Shown here: piece by piece, positions 25,161-34,355 of the stretch
Layout: each line of letters opens with the position of its first letter
Numbering within the stretch: position 1 is the stretch's first letter
Assembly: GCA_016927755.1 (NCBI GenBank)
Contig: JAFGLZ010000110.1
Span: 1 to 37,420 of the forward strand
DNA from: Phycisphaerae bacterium
Lineage (GTDB): Bacteria; Planctomycetota; Phycisphaerae; UBA1845; JAFGLZ01
Direction of reading: 5' to 3'
DNA length: 37,420 nucleotides
Notes under the pieces: model-generated
The model's input: only the letters and a program-made list of their open reading frames with translations
Told to the model about the DNA's origin: nothing
Databases searched by the model: none
Made by a program: the position numbers and the translations under genes

Positions 25161-26987
25161 ATGACAGACTCGAAACCACCCCTTGCCGAATCCGAGCCCT
25201 TTTGGCGACAGAACCTGGAGGCCCTGCGCGAGGTCGATCCCGAGTGGGCGGATCGACTGGCTGCCGTATCGCTGCCGCCGGCCGAGCCGGCGACCGGACG
25301 CGACGGCTCGCCTACGTTCCGCGTCCGAACCTCCGAGGGCGACCGGTGGCTCGGCTGGACGTCCATGCCGACGGTCAGCGGTCCCGCCCTGTTGGAGAAC
25401 TTCGATCCGGGCGGGAGCAACGTCGTCCTGTTCGGCATCGGCCAGGGCGTCGAGGCGAGGCTGCTGACGAATCGGCTCGGGCCGAGCCGCGCGGTGTTCG
25501 TTCTCGAGCGCGACGCGGCCACGCTGTCCATGGCGCTTCGCGTGACGGATCTGGCCGATGCGATACGACGGGGGCGGCTGGTCTTGATCGTCGGCGACGA
25601 CTTGGGCGAGGGCCTCGTGCGATTCCTTGCCGAGCGCGAGGGCTACCTGACTCCGGAGCGAATGCTCGCCTGGCCGTGGATGGATCAAGCGGCAAAGGAC
25701 GCCGCGAGGATCGTCATTCAGAGAGCGGCCAACGAGGTCGCGCGTCATCGCACGGCGCGTCTGGCAACGACCATCGAGACGATGTCGAGTTGGAGTCCGT
25801 CGCGCGGGGCGATGCCGGATCACCCGCGGACGATGGTCATCTGCCCTCACGCGGACCAGGAGATTTGCCGGCTTGCGGCCGGCGCGGTCAAGGGGCTGGA
25901 GGGCCTGGGCTGGCCCTCGGCCTCGTGGGTCGCCAACACGCCGGACCGGGCTCGCGCCGTGGGCGTCGCGAGGCTGATCGCGGAGTTCCGCCCGGACCTG
26001 GTCATCCTGATCGACGCGGTTCGAGCCAGACTTGGGCAATTGCTCCCCGACGGTCTGCCGGTCGCGACGTGGCTGACGCCGTGGGCGAGGCTTACCTCCG
26101 AGGTGGCCAGAGGCATCGGCCCGCACGACGGCATCTTCACGACGACATCGACGGCGGTCGTCAAGCAGCCTCTCGAAGACGGCGCCGTGGACCCCAACCG
26201 CGCGGCCTGGCTGCCTCCGGCGATAGCAGACCTCCCGGCCGCCGATGAGCGTTCACGCGAGTGGGACGTGGCGGCGATCGGCGACGCCTACTCGCTCGAC
26301 GCCGAGTCGAACGGTCTCAAGCTGGACAGTCATCAGGCGCTCTGGGGGGCGGCGCGGCGCCTCATCGAGGCCCAAGCGGAGCGCTACACGTCCGGCGACG
26401 TGGAGCGACTACTGGCGCAGGCTGAGTCCCAGTCGGGCGCGTCGTTTGCTGATTCAGGGATGCGCGGCGAGTTCCGCGAGCACATCAACGCCGTACTCGG
26501 CAGGACGCTGATCCGCCGCGCGGCCTACGATGCCCTACGAAAGGCGGGGCTGAGCATCGGCTTGTGGGGTCGGGGCTGGGCGGAGCACGCCTCGCTGGCG
26601 GACTGCTGTCAGGGGACGGTCTGGCAGGGGGATCGGTCGCGGGTCCACTCGAGGGCCAAGGTCGTCCTGCACGTGGACATCGCCGGAGACGTGACCCCCG
26701 AGCTGCTCGATGCGGCCGCGTGCGGCGCCGTCCTGGTCGTCCGCGCTCATCCAAACGACCAGAAGCCCGGTGGCCTCGCGCAGGTGCTCGAACCCGGGCG
26801 AGAGGTCCTCACGTTCAGCCGACACAGCGAGCTGATCGGCCACGTCAAGCGGCTGCTGGCCGACGAAGCCGAGCGTCGAGCGATTGCGGATCGTGCACGT
26901 GCCAGAATCGCGGAGAACCACACCATGGCCCACCGGCTCCGGGCAATTCGGGCCGCGGTGTCCCAGACCCTAAACCCCAGACCCTGA
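25161..26987 (+). CDS. Glycosyltransferase-like protein (CgeB / glycosyl transferase group 1-type)
   Basis: A 608-residue cytoplasmic protein. An N-terminal region of about 200 residues has VVLFGIGQGVEARLLTNRL, a Rossmann-like stretch seen in flagellin glycosylation accessory factors (Maf/DUF115-like). The C-terminal half has a GT-B layout as in CgeB-type proteins: GLSIGLWGRGW, KVVLHVDIAGDVTPELLDAA and ACGAVLVV, then a C-terminal helix with ADRARARIAENHTMAHRL. ATG at 25161 has GCAGGCGG just upstream. Its end meets the end of the convergent alcohol dehydrogenase gene with only 3 bases between stops. Probable role: surface glycan or protein glycosylation. Acceptor and donor unknown. Confidence 0.75.
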   Translation: MTDSKPPLAESEPFWRQNLEALREVDPEWADRLAAVSLPPAEPATGRDGSPTFRVRTSEGDRWLGWTSMPTVSGPALLENFDPGGSNVVLFGIGQGVEARLLTNRLGPSRAVFVLERDAATLSMALRVTDLADAIRRGRLVLIVGDDLGEGLVRFLAEREGYLTPERMLAWPWMDQAAKDAARIVIQRAANEVARHRTARLATTIETMSSWSPSRGAMPDHPRTMVICPHADQEICRLAAGAVKGLEGLGWPSASWVANTPDRARAVGVARLIAEFRPDLVILIDAVRARLGQLLPDGLPVATWLTPWARLTSEVARGIGPHDGIFTTTSTAVVKQPLEDGAVDPNRAAWLPPAIADLPAADERSREWDVAAIGDAYSLDAESNGLKLDSHQALWGAARRLIEAQAERYTSGDVERLLAQAESQSGASFADSGMRGEFREHINAVLGRTLIRRAAYDALRKAGLSIGLWGRGWAEHASLADCCQGTVWQGDRSRVHSRAKVVLHVDIAGDVTPELLDAAACGAVLVVRAHPNDQKPGGLAQVLEPGREVLTFSRHSELIGHVKRLLADEAERRAIADRARARIAENHTMAHRLRAIRAAVSQTLNPRP

Positions 26988-26990
26988 ACC

Positions 26991-28181
26991 CTACTCGAAC
27001 GCCGCCTCGTAGAGCCCCAGCAGGTCGTCGCGCGTGCATTTGCGTGGATTGAGCTGATGACACGCGTCCTGGTAGGCCTTATCAGCCAGCGCCGGCAGCG
27101 CGTCTCGCGAGACCCCCGCTGCCGAGAGCGAGGTCGGCAGGCCAATGTCCGCGCTGAGCTGCTCGAGCGAGGCGATGAAGGCGTCGATCACGTCGTCACC
27201 GCCCTTGCCCTCGGGCTCGGTCTTCTTGGGTCTGCCAATGCCGAAGTAGTGTGCGGCTCGGATGTAGGCGCCCCTTGCGGCGCTTCGGTTGAATTGAACG
27301 ACGCGCGGCAGCACGATCGCGTTGGCCAGCCCGTGGTGCATGCTCAGTTCGGTGCTGAGCGGGTGGGCCAGGGAGTGCGCCGCGCCCAGGCCCTTCTGGA
27401 AGGCGATGGCGCCCATCATCGACGCCATCATCATGTTGTGTCTGGCCTGTCGATTGCGTCCGTCCTCGACCGCCAGACGCAGGTTCTCGGCGACAAGGGC
27501 GATTCCCTGCACCGCGATCGCCTCGCACATCGGGTGATACCCGACGGCGGCGACGGCCTCGAGGTTATGGCTGAGCGCGTCCATTCCGGTCGCCGCGGTC
27601 AGGTGTGGCGGAAGCCCGATGGTCAGCTCCGGATCACAGATCGCCACGCTGGGGATCAGGTGTGGGCTGAAGATGACGACCTTTCGATTGACTTCGCCCA
27701 CGGTGATGACGGCGCTTCGGCCAACCTCGCTCCCCGTGCCGGCCGTGGTGGGAACGGCGATCATGGGAGGCATCTCGCTGCGAATCCGCGAGGCGCCGTC
27801 GTCCGCGTCGTCGTAGTGCAGCAGGGGCTTGCCGTGCGTGCTCCGCAGGCGGATGGCCTTCCCGACGTCGATCGCGCTGCCGCCGCCGACCGCGATGATG
27901 ATGTCGCATCCGTCGTACTTGAAGGCGGTGGCGCCGGCCTCGACGTTCTCGTCGGTGGGGTTGGGTTCGACCCCGGTGAAGACCACGAACTGGACACGCG
28001 CCGCGTCGAGCGCCTGACGGACGCGTGCGAAGGCCTCGGTCTTGGCCAGGCCGGCATCGGTCACCAGGAGAGGGCGTAACGCGCCGAGTTCCGTCATCCG
28101 CTGTCCGATTCGGTCGACGGCGCCGATCCCGAAGTCGATCGTCGTCGGGAACGAGAACGTCGTGACGGTCGGCACGCCCAT
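26991..28181 (-). CDS. Iron-containing alcohol dehydrogenase (group III)
   Basis: A 396-residue NAD(P)-dependent dehydrogenase. The cofactor loop is VGGGSAIDVGKAI at 98-110. Iron ligands fit the family spacing: D201 and H205 in GMDALSHNLEA, H269 in GAAHSLAH and H283 in MHHGLANAIVLP. PTTAGTGSEVGRSAV is the conserved phosphate-side block. ATG at 28181 has CAGGGAAA just upstream; the frame above it is repeat DNA. It would interconvert an alcohol and an aldehyde or ketone such as 1,3-propanediol or lactaldehyde-type compounds; the exact substrate cannot be told. It lies 177 bases after purN, with a family C repeat between, so it may have its own promoter. Confidence 0.93.
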   Translation of the reverse strand: MGVPTVTTFSFPTTIDFGIGAVDRIGQRMTELGALRPLLVTDAGLAKTEAFARVRQALDAARVQFVVFTGVEPNPTDENVEAGATAFKYDGCDIIIAVGGGSAIDVGKAIRLRSTHGKPLLHYDDADDGASRIRSEMPPMIAVPTTAGTGSEVGRSAVITVGEVNRKVVIFSPHLIPSVAICDPELTIGLPPHLTAATGMDALSHNLEAVAAVGYHPMCEAIAVQGIALVAENLRLAVEDGRNRQARHNMMMASMMGAIAFQKGLGAAHSLAHPLSTELSMHHGLANAIVLPRVVQFNRSAARGAYIRAAHYFGIGRPKKTEPEGKGGDDVIDAFIASLEQLSADIGLPTSLSAAGVSRDALPALADKAYQDACHQLNPRKCTRDDLLGLYEAAFE

Positions 28182-28238
28182 GGTTTCCCTGCCTTTCGCT
28201 GATTCAAGTCGTTCATGTCGCCGGAAGGAACCTCTATC

Positions 28239-28322
28239 TGGGTGGCCCATGGCTTTAGCCTTGGGGGACGCGAATTCCCGATCGAATTCGTGCCGGCCAC
28301 CTCTCAAGAGGTGCACCACCCA
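28239..28322. repeat. Dispersed palindrome family C, complete copy with terminal inverted repeats
   Basis: An 84-bp element bounded by TGGGTGG (28239-28245) and CCACCCA (28316-28322), a perfect 7-bp terminal inverted repeat. Inside are CCCATGGCT-TT-AGCCTTGGG, then CGAATTC and GAATTCG separated by 6 bases, and CCTCT-CA-AGAGG. It corresponds to the copies at 15961 and 16141. The arrangement is that of a MITE or a REP doublet. It lies between purN and the alcohol dehydrogenase gene. Confidence 0.65.
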
Positions 28323-28358
28323 AGGTTCGCTAGCTGTCCAAACATTCTTGCAGGCAGC

Positions 28359-28994
28359 TTAGCCTTCCGATTCGGACAGGATTCTGACACACCGACCCTC
28401 GACACGCAATCGGCCCTGCCCGAAGAGCTCGATGGCTTGGGGGTAGATCTCGCGCTCCGCCCCCATGACGCGTTCGGCCAGCGTGTCCGGCGTGTCGTCC
28501 TCTCGCACGTCGACCGCCCGCTGCAGAATGATCGGACCGGCGTCGTACTCGTTGTTGACGAAGTGAACCGTCGCCCCGGTCACCTTGCAGCCATGCGCCA
28601 AGACCGCCTCGTAAACGTGATGCCCGTAGAAGCCCTTCCCGCCGAAGCTCGGCAGCAACGCGGGGTGCACGTTCATCACTCGGTTCAAATACCGCTCCGG
28701 CAGGTGCCACATGCACATCCACCCCGCCTCGACGACGAGATCCACCTCGAAGGCGTCGAGCTGCTCGACGATGGCGGCGCTGAACGTCTCGACGTCGGCG
28801 TGGTCCTTCCTGCGGACGATCCGCGTGGGGATTCCCGCCTGCTCCGCTCGGACGAGGCCGTACGCCTTGCTCAGGGAGCTGATCACCACGGCGATGTTCC
28901 ACCCCCGGAGTCGTCCGTCGTCGATCCGGTCGATGAAGTTCTGCAGAGTCGTGCCGCTGCCCGAGAGCATCACGCCGAGTCGTTGCTGGGTCAT
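28359..28994 (-). CDS. purN: Phosphoribosylglycinamide formyltransferase
   Basis: A 211-residue enzyme of de novo purine synthesis that transfers a formyl group from 10-formyltetrahydrofolate to glycinamide ribonucleotide. The N-terminal phosphate loop is MLSGSGTTLQNF. The catalytic triad is N108 and H110 in NVHPALLP, and D151 in EYDAGPIILQ, with TGATVHFV before it. Length is normal. Its ATG overlaps the stop of the alpha/beta hydrolase gene (ATGA, 28991-28994), so it is translationally coupled within the MATE-ileS operon. KGFYGHHVYEAVLAHG replaces the usual region with little change. No other purine gene is present here. Confidence 0.93.
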   Translation of the reverse strand: MTQQRLGVMLSGSGTTLQNFIDRIDDGRLRGWNIAVVISSLSKAYGLVRAEQAGIPTRIVRRKDHADVETFSAAIVEQLDAFEVDLVVEAGWMCMWHLPERYLNRVMNVHPALLPSFGGKGFYGHHVYEAVLAHGCKVTGATVHFVNNEYDAGPIILQRAVDVREDDTPDTLAERVMGAEREIYPQAIELFGQGRLRVEGRCVRILSESEG

Positions 28995-29842
28995 GCGCTG
29001 GCCTTTCTGCTGGAGGATGTCGTCGGGGTCGTCTTGGCCGGGCGTTGCGCCGCGTTGCCGGTCAGGAACCGTCGAACGAGGGCGAAGGTCTCCTTGGTGT
29101 TCTCGATGAAGGGCGAATGAGCGACGTCTTCCATGACGACCAGCTCGCCGTTGGGCAGGAGTTGATGCAGCAGCTCCGCCTGTTCGCGTGGGGTCAGGAT
29201 GTCCCGCCCGCCCGCGATGATCAGCGTAGCCGCGTCCATCCGCGCCATCTTCTCCGGACCGCTGAAGTCCCTCAGCCCGCGGAGGAGTCGAAGCATGGTT
29301 TCAGTCTCGCGCGGTCCGATGGCCAAACGGCGCGCCATCTGGCGGACGAACGTCGCGTGACCGTTCACGAACTCGGGGCTGAGCGCCAGGTTGATCATGT
29401 AGCCCATGAACTTCTCGGGCCCGCAGGCGGCCAGCAGGTCGTGGAACATCTCGTTGATTCGGTCGTTGTGCGGGTTCCTCCCAGCCAGCGGAGTCACGAG
29501 CACCAGCCGCTCCAGGCGTTCCCGGTGATCGACGGCGAACTGCTGGGCGATGATCGTGCCCATGGACAGGCCCATCAGCGACGCCCGCTCGATGTGGTAG
29601 TGGTCGAGCACGCACGCGATCTGATCGGTCAAGGACGTGAGCGTGATCTCCGCCGGCGCGTCATCGGACTTGCCCATGCCGTGAAGGTCGTACAGCAGCA
29701 CGCGGTGCGTCTCGGTCAGATTGGGCAGCAAACCCCGATAGGCTCGGGTCGTCGCGCCGAGGTTGGGCGCAATGACCAGAGCGGGCCCTTCGCCGTGGGA
29801 CTCGACGTAAAGGCGACCGGTAGGGGTCTGTGCAAAGGCCAT
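28991..29842 (-). CDS. Alpha/beta hydrolase
   Basis: A 283-residue alpha/beta-hydrolase-fold protein. The nucleophile elbow is GLSMGT with S93; the acid is probably the Asp in GGRDILTP, and the base the His in EDVAHSPFIE. The oxyanion region near APNLGATTRAY lacks the usual HG dipeptide. ATG at 29842 is chosen because GAGGG lies about 9 bases upstream and the family sequence starts there; a TTG at 29875 would add 11 residues. It is 51 bases after ileS and overlaps purN. The substrate cannot be inferred; relatives include esterases, 3-oxoadipate enol-lactonases and haloperoxidase-like proteins. Confidence 0.88.
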   Translation of the reverse strand: MAFAQTPTGRLYVESHGEGPALVIAPNLGATTRAYRGLLPNLTETHRVLLYDLHGMGKSDDAPAEITLTSLTDQIACVLDHYHIERASLMGLSMGTIIAQQFAVDHRERLERLVLVTPLAGRNPHNDRINEMFHDLLAACGPEKFMGYMINLALSPEFVNGHATFVRQMARRLAIGPRETETMLRLLRGLRDFSGPEKMARMDAATLIIAGGRDILTPREQAELLHQLLPNGELVVMEDVAHSPFIENTKETFALVRRFLTGNAAQRPAKTTPTTSSSRKASA

Positions 29843-29893
29843 CCGTGCAACCCTCAAGCGATCATTCGCATTCAAGCTCGCGGGGGATCCAGA

Positions 29894-32794
29894 TCATCCG
29901 GTCGCCACGACGGCGGCGCAGCGACCGCAGAGGTCCTGATGATCGGCCGTTTCCCCGACGCTGTTGCGGTAGTTCCAGCACCTGGCGCACCGTTGGCGGT
30001 GCGTCCGACGCACGCCGACAAACAGATCCTCGATGCCCTCGGCCGCGACGGCAATCGATTCGTCATCGGTGAGCTCGACGCTCGCGACGATCATCAGTTC
30101 GGCGAGGTCCTCGCGCCATCGCTCGATGAGTTCTCGTGTCTGGCCGGACGCGCGGAGCAGCACGTCGACCTCCTGGCTGCTCCCGACGAGTCCCTTCTCG
30201 GCGATCTCCTCCGGAGAGTGCTTCTTCTTGTCGTATCGGATCGCCTGGATCTGCGGCAGGACCGCGTCGCGCACCCGGAGCAGAACGCTCCAATCGTCCT
30301 CGAAGGCGGCATCGGACGGCAGGTCCTTCGGGTCCGGCATCATGGCCAGATGGACGCTCTCGGTCTCTCGTTGGCCGGGAATGTGGTCCCAGACCTGCTC
30401 GGTCGTGTGTACCAAGATCGGCGCGAGCAGCCGCGTCAGCGCGTCAAGAATGACGTACATCGCCGTCTGGCCCGAGCGTCTGCGGGGCGAGTCCGCGGCG
30501 TTGCAGTAGAGCCGGTCCTTCAGGACGTCCACGTAGACGTTCGAAAGCTGAACCGTGCAGAACGTGTGCACCGTCGAGAACACGCGGTGGAACAGATAAT
30601 CGTCATAAGCCTTGAGGCAGCGATCGACGACCTTTCGCAGCTCGGCGAGCGCCCAGCGGTCCATCGGTTCGAGCTGGTCCAGGGGAAGGCGATGCTGCAC
30701 CGGATCGAAGTCGGCCAGGTTGCCCAGGAGGATCCGGAACGTATTTCTGATCCGGCGGTACTCGTCCGACATGCCCTTCATCAACTCGATCCCGGTGGGG
30801 ATGTCGTCCTGGTAGTTGATGCTGCTCACCCAGAGGCGAAACAGCTCGGCCCCGACGTTGTCGAGCACGTCGCTGACCGAGACGAAGTTGCCCTTGCTCT
30901 TGGACATCTTGTCGTGATGGTCGTCGACGACGAAGCCGTGCGTGAGCACCGTCCTGAACGGCGGCGCGTCGTAGGCGCCCATGGCCGTGATGAAGCTGAC
31001 CTGGAACCAGCCGCGGTGCTGATCGCTGCCCTCGAGGTACATGTCGGCGGGCCAGGTGAGGTGATCGTTCTCGCGAAGGACCGATCGATGTGAGCAGCCG
31101 CTCTCGAACCAGACGTCGAAGATGTCGTTCTCTTTCTCGAAGTTCCCGCCGCCGCACTTGACGCACTTGCTGGTCTTGGGTAGCAGGGACCCCGCCTCGT
31201 TGGTGAACCAGTAGTCGGCGCCGTGCTCGGCGAACAGGTCGCGCACGTGCCGGACGAGCCCGGCGTCCAGGAGCGTCTCTCCGCAGTCCTTGCAGAAGAA
31301 CCCGGGGATCGGCACGCCCCAGGCACGCTGCCGGCTGATGCACCAGTCCGGGCGGTTCTCGATCATGCCGCGGAAGCGCCGCTCGCCCCAGTCGGGCACC
31401 CACTGAACGTCGTCGATCGTATCGAGGAGGCGTTTCCGAAGGTCTCGGTGCTCGACGCCGACGAACCACTGCGTCGTCGCGCGGAAGATCACCGGGTTGT
31501 CGCACCGCCAGCAGGTCGGATAGCGGTGGGGGTAGTCCTCGCTACGGAGCAAGGCGCCGATCTCCTCGAGGTGCGCGACGATCTTGGCATCGGCCTCGAA
31601 GACCTTCATCCGGCTAAAGAGCGGAACCTCGTCGGTGAATCGCCCCTGGTTGTCCACGGGGCTGTACGCCTCCAGTTGGTATTGCCGTCCCGTGTAGAAG
31701 TCCTCGGTTCCGTGCCCGGGCGCCGTGTGGACGCAGCCCGTGCCGTCGGCGAGCGTGACGTAATCCGCCAGCACGATCGGCCCGGTCCGCTCGACGAAGA
31801 CGTGCCGGTACCTCTTGCCCTCCAGCGAGCGTCCGCTGTTCTGGCCGAGACGCTCGAAGTTGGTGACCCCGCACTTGTCCAGGACGTACTCGAGCAGCTC
31901 CTCACGGATCTCTTTCACGACCTGCCCTTGCTCGTCCTCGATCTTGCGGGTTCGGGGTCCGTCCGCCAGCAGGAGGAACCGCTCCTTGCCCTTATGTGAA
32001 CATCGCACGAGGGAATACCTCAGCTCCGGATGCAAGGCGATGGCCAGGTTCGCTGGGAGCGTCCAGGGCGTCGTCGTCCAGATCAGGACCTCGACGGGCT
32101 TGCCCGCCGCGGCCGGGATCACGTCGCCGACGTCGTCGATCAGCGGGAAAGCGACGTAGACGCTCGGGCTGACCATCTGGATGTATCCCAGCTCCGCCTC
32201 GGCCAGGGCCGTCTCGCAACTGAGGCACCAATGGATAGGCCGAAGCGACCGGTAGACGTAGCCCCGCTCCACGAGCTCGGCGAAGACGTCGATGACGCCC
32301 GCCTCATACGTCGGCTTGACGGTCAGGTACGGCGTGTCCCACTCGCCGAAGATCCCGAGCCGCTTGAACTCGGTTCGGTTTCGGTCCATGAACTTCATCG
32401 CGTAGTCGAGGCACTGCTTCCGGACATCGGACAAGGGCAGCTTGCGGAACTTGTCCCCAAGCTCGGTCGCCACCCGGTGCTCGATGGGCAGGCCGTGGCA
32501 GTCCCACCCGGGCAGGTACGGAGAGTCGTACCCTCGCATCGTCCAGTACCGGACGATGAAATCCTTGAGCACCTTGTTGAGCCCGGTCCCGACGTGCAGG
32601 TCGCCCGTGGCGTACGGAGGGCCGTCGTGCAGGACGCGCTTGGGGCAGTCCTTGCGCCCCTGGCGAATCTTGCCATAGAGGTTCGTCTCGGCCCAGCGCC
32701 GCTGCATCTGGGCCTCCAGATTGATCAAGTCGCCTCGCATCGGGAACTCGGTGCGCGGTGTCAGAATCGTGTCCTTGTAGCTCGTCTTACTCAT
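29894..32794 (-). CDS. ileS: Isoleucyl-tRNA synthetase
   Basis: A 966-residue class I synthetase that charges tRNA-Ile. The first ATP signature is HVGT at 67-70 (the HIGH position, last His replaced by Thr); the second is KMSKS at 629-633. LPGWDCHGLPIE and the large editing domain (WTTTPWTLPANLA, HTAPGHGTEDF) are intact. The C terminus has CARC and CGRC, the zinc-binding end of bacterial-type IleS. ATG at 32794 has GAGGTGA about 4 bases upstream. It overlaps the end of the MATE gene by 8 bases, so the two are translationally coupled. Control by the isoleucine-codon leader upstream of the MATE gene is proposed. Confidence 0.97.
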   Translation of the reverse strand: MSKTSYKDTILTPRTEFPMRGDLINLEAQMQRRWAETNLYGKIRQGRKDCPKRVLHDGPPYATGDLHVGTGLNKVLKDFIVRYWTMRGYDSPYLPGWDCHGLPIEHRVATELGDKFRKLPLSDVRKQCLDYAMKFMDRNRTEFKRLGIFGEWDTPYLTVKPTYEAGVIDVFAELVERGYVYRSLRPIHWCLSCETALAEAELGYIQMVSPSVYVAFPLIDDVGDVIPAAAGKPVEVLIWTTTPWTLPANLAIALHPELRYSLVRCSHKGKERFLLLADGPRTRKIEDEQGQVVKEIREELLEYVLDKCGVTNFERLGQNSGRSLEGKRYRHVFVERTGPIVLADYVTLADGTGCVHTAPGHGTEDFYTGRQYQLEAYSPVDNQGRFTDEVPLFSRMKVFEADAKIVAHLEEIGALLRSEDYPHRYPTCWRCDNPVIFRATTQWFVGVEHRDLRKRLLDTIDDVQWVPDWGERRFRGMIENRPDWCISRQRAWGVPIPGFFCKDCGETLLDAGLVRHVRDLFAEHGADYWFTNEAGSLLPKTSKCVKCGGGNFEKENDIFDVWFESGCSHRSVLRENDHLTWPADMYLEGSDQHRGWFQVSFITAMGAYDAPPFRTVLTHGFVVDDHHDKMSKSKGNFVSVSDVLDNVGAELFRLWVSSINYQDDIPTGIELMKGMSDEYRRIRNTFRILLGNLADFDPVQHRLPLDQLEPMDRWALAELRKVVDRCLKAYDDYLFHRVFSTVHTFCTVQLSNVYVDVLKDRLYCNAADSPRRRSGQTAMYVILDALTRLLAPILVHTTEQVWDHIPGQRETESVHLAMMPDPKDLPSDAAFEDDWSVLLRVRDAVLPQIQAIRYDKKKHSPEEIAEKGLVGSSQEVDVLLRASGQTRELIERWREDLAELMIVASVELTDDESIAVAAEGIEDLFVGVRRTHRQRCARCWNYRNSVGETADHQDLCGRCAAVVATG

Positions 32795-34292
32795 ACTTCA
32801 CCTCGAGGCGACCCTCATCCTCCCTGTCACCGAAGATGTCGATCTGCTCCCACCGTCCCCGACGCCACCGGACGGCCAGAATCAAACCCAGCACGATAAC
32901 GTATGTCGTGGCCGCAATCCATGGTCCCAGTGCGCCGAGATGCGGCATCTTCTCGGCAAGGGCGTACCCCCCGCCGATCAAGATGACCCAGCACGTCGTG
33001 ACCAGCGCGACAGCCGTCCAGACGGTATCGCCCGCCCCCCGCAACGCGCTGTTGTAGACCAGACACATGGCGTCGAAGGTCTGGAAGATGCCGCCGCAGA
33101 TCATGATCTGGCAGCCGATTCGGAAGACCTCGGGGTCGTCGGTGAGCCAGCCGACGAAGTGCTTGCGGAAGAGGATGAAGGCCAGCCCGCACGTGGCCAT
33201 GTAAGCCCCGCAGCAGCCGAGGGCCACGGTCGTGCGATGGCGCGCCTTGTCGCGTCGACCCTGCCCGATGGCCTTGCCGACGACGGCCGTCAGCCCGATC
33301 CCGATGCCTAAAGCGGGCATGAACGACAGGTGGCACCACTGCCAGGCGATGTTGCTGGCCGCCAGATGCGCCTTTCCGAAACGCCCCACCAGCCACATCA
33401 TGAAGACCGACCACGCCATGACGTCGAAGGCAAACTGCAGACCGGCCGGTAGGCCCACGCGGAGGAAATTGCGGGCCTTGGTCCAGTCCCACCGCCACAT
33501 CCTGCGGGTGCCGAACTCCCTGGCGTAGTAAGGCCACAGCAGCGCCAAGAGCAGCCACACGCAGCGGAACGCCGCCGCCAGGAGCGTGCCGAGCGCCGCC
33601 CCCGCGACCTCCATGCGAGGGATGCCAAGGGTCTCGTTGCCGAAGATCAGGAGGAAGTTCGCCACGAAATTGAACACGTTCGCCCCGACCGCCGAGAGCA
33701 TCGTGACCCGCGGCCGGTGGACGCCGTTGAAGAAGTTCGACAGCGCCACCTGCATGGTGAACGCGCCCACGCTGAACAGACCGATCTGCATGTAGTCGAT
33801 CTCGTACGGCACGACCCGCTCGCCGTGGTTGAAATACGTGAACAGGGGACGCGCCAGCGGCAGCAGCGGCAGCGCCAGTAGCCCGGCGACTACCGAGATG
33901 TAAATGGACTGCCACGCATACGCGCCGCACTCGTGCGGCTCGTTCCGGCCGAGCGACTGACTGGCGAACGTGTTCATGCAGCTCATCACGCCGATCCAAA
34001 ACCCCATGAGGACGAAGAGGGTCACGCCGGCGGCGCCAACGGCCGCCTGCGCCTGCGTGGCCAGCTCCAACTGACTCACCATGACGAAATCGACGAACTG
34101 CATGACCGCGCGAGAGATCGTGGCCACCATGATCGGTCCGGAGATCCTCAGCAGGATCGCCAGGTCGCTCGTCTTGGCATCGAGCGGCAAAGCGCCGTCC
34201 GCGAGATCGACCGGCGCGGCCGTCCCGCCTTGCGGCAAGGGGAAGTCGCTGGGGGCCGCGACAGGTTCGGATGGCTCGAGTGGCTCGGTCAT
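32787..34292 (-). CDS. MATE family efflux transporter
   Basis: A 501-residue inner-membrane exporter of the multidrug and toxic compound extrusion family, with about twelve transmembrane helices. LRISGPIMVATISRAVMQFVDF is the characteristic first helix, and the duplicated half begins at NFLRVGLPAGLQFAFDV. GVMSCMNTFASQSLGRNE matches the conserved loop after helix 2. The N-terminal 45 residues are Pro/Ala-rich and cytoplasmic. ATG at 34292 is preferred over the GTG 12 bases upstream because GAGGCGG is just ahead of it. It is the first structural gene after the leader and terminator, and its stop lies inside the start of ileS. What it exports is unknown; coupling to ileS is unusual. Confidence 0.93.
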   Translation of the reverse strand: MTEPLEPSEPVAAPSDFPLPQGGTAAPVDLADGALPLDAKTSDLAILLRISGPIMVATISRAVMQFVDFVMVSQLELATQAQAAVGAAGVTLFVLMGFWIGVMSCMNTFASQSLGRNEPHECGAYAWQSIYISVVAGLLALPLLPLARPLFTYFNHGERVVPYEIDYMQIGLFSVGAFTMQVALSNFFNGVHRPRVTMLSAVGANVFNFVANFLLIFGNETLGIPRMEVAGAALGTLLAAAFRCVWLLLALLWPYYAREFGTRRMWRWDWTKARNFLRVGLPAGLQFAFDVMAWSVFMMWLVGRFGKAHLAASNIAWQWCHLSFMPALGIGIGLTAVVGKAIGQGRRDKARHRTTVALGCCGAYMATCGLAFILFRKHFVGWLTDDPEVFRIGCQIMICGGIFQTFDAMCLVYNSALRGAGDTVWTAVALVTTCWVILIGGGYALAEKMPHLGALGPWIAATTYVIVLGLILAVRWRRGRWEQIDIFGDREDEGRLEVKYE

Positions 34293-34321
34293 GGACCGCC
34301 TCACGTGATGGCAAGTACAAG

Positions 34322-34355
34322 AAAAAAGGCCCCGGGAGATGAGACTCCCAGGACC
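34322..34355 (-). terminator. Intrinsic terminator in the leader of the MATE-ileS operon
   Basis: On the minus strand GGUCCUGGGAG (34355-34345) pairs with CUCCCGGGGCC (34338-34328) over 11 bp with a 6-nt loop, followed by six Ts (34327-34322). Two pairs are G-U and would be A-C on the other strand, so the hairpin works only in minus-strand RNA. It lies 29 bases upstream of the MATE start, the expected place for an attenuator. Confidence 0.85.

Noticed and set aside
26967..26995. Telomere-like or phage-end repeats (CCCTAAACCCC, CCCTGAACCCTA) at the convergent gene ends
   Set aside because: Only about two degenerate units, inside the last codons of the glycosyltransferase-like gene; no longer array.
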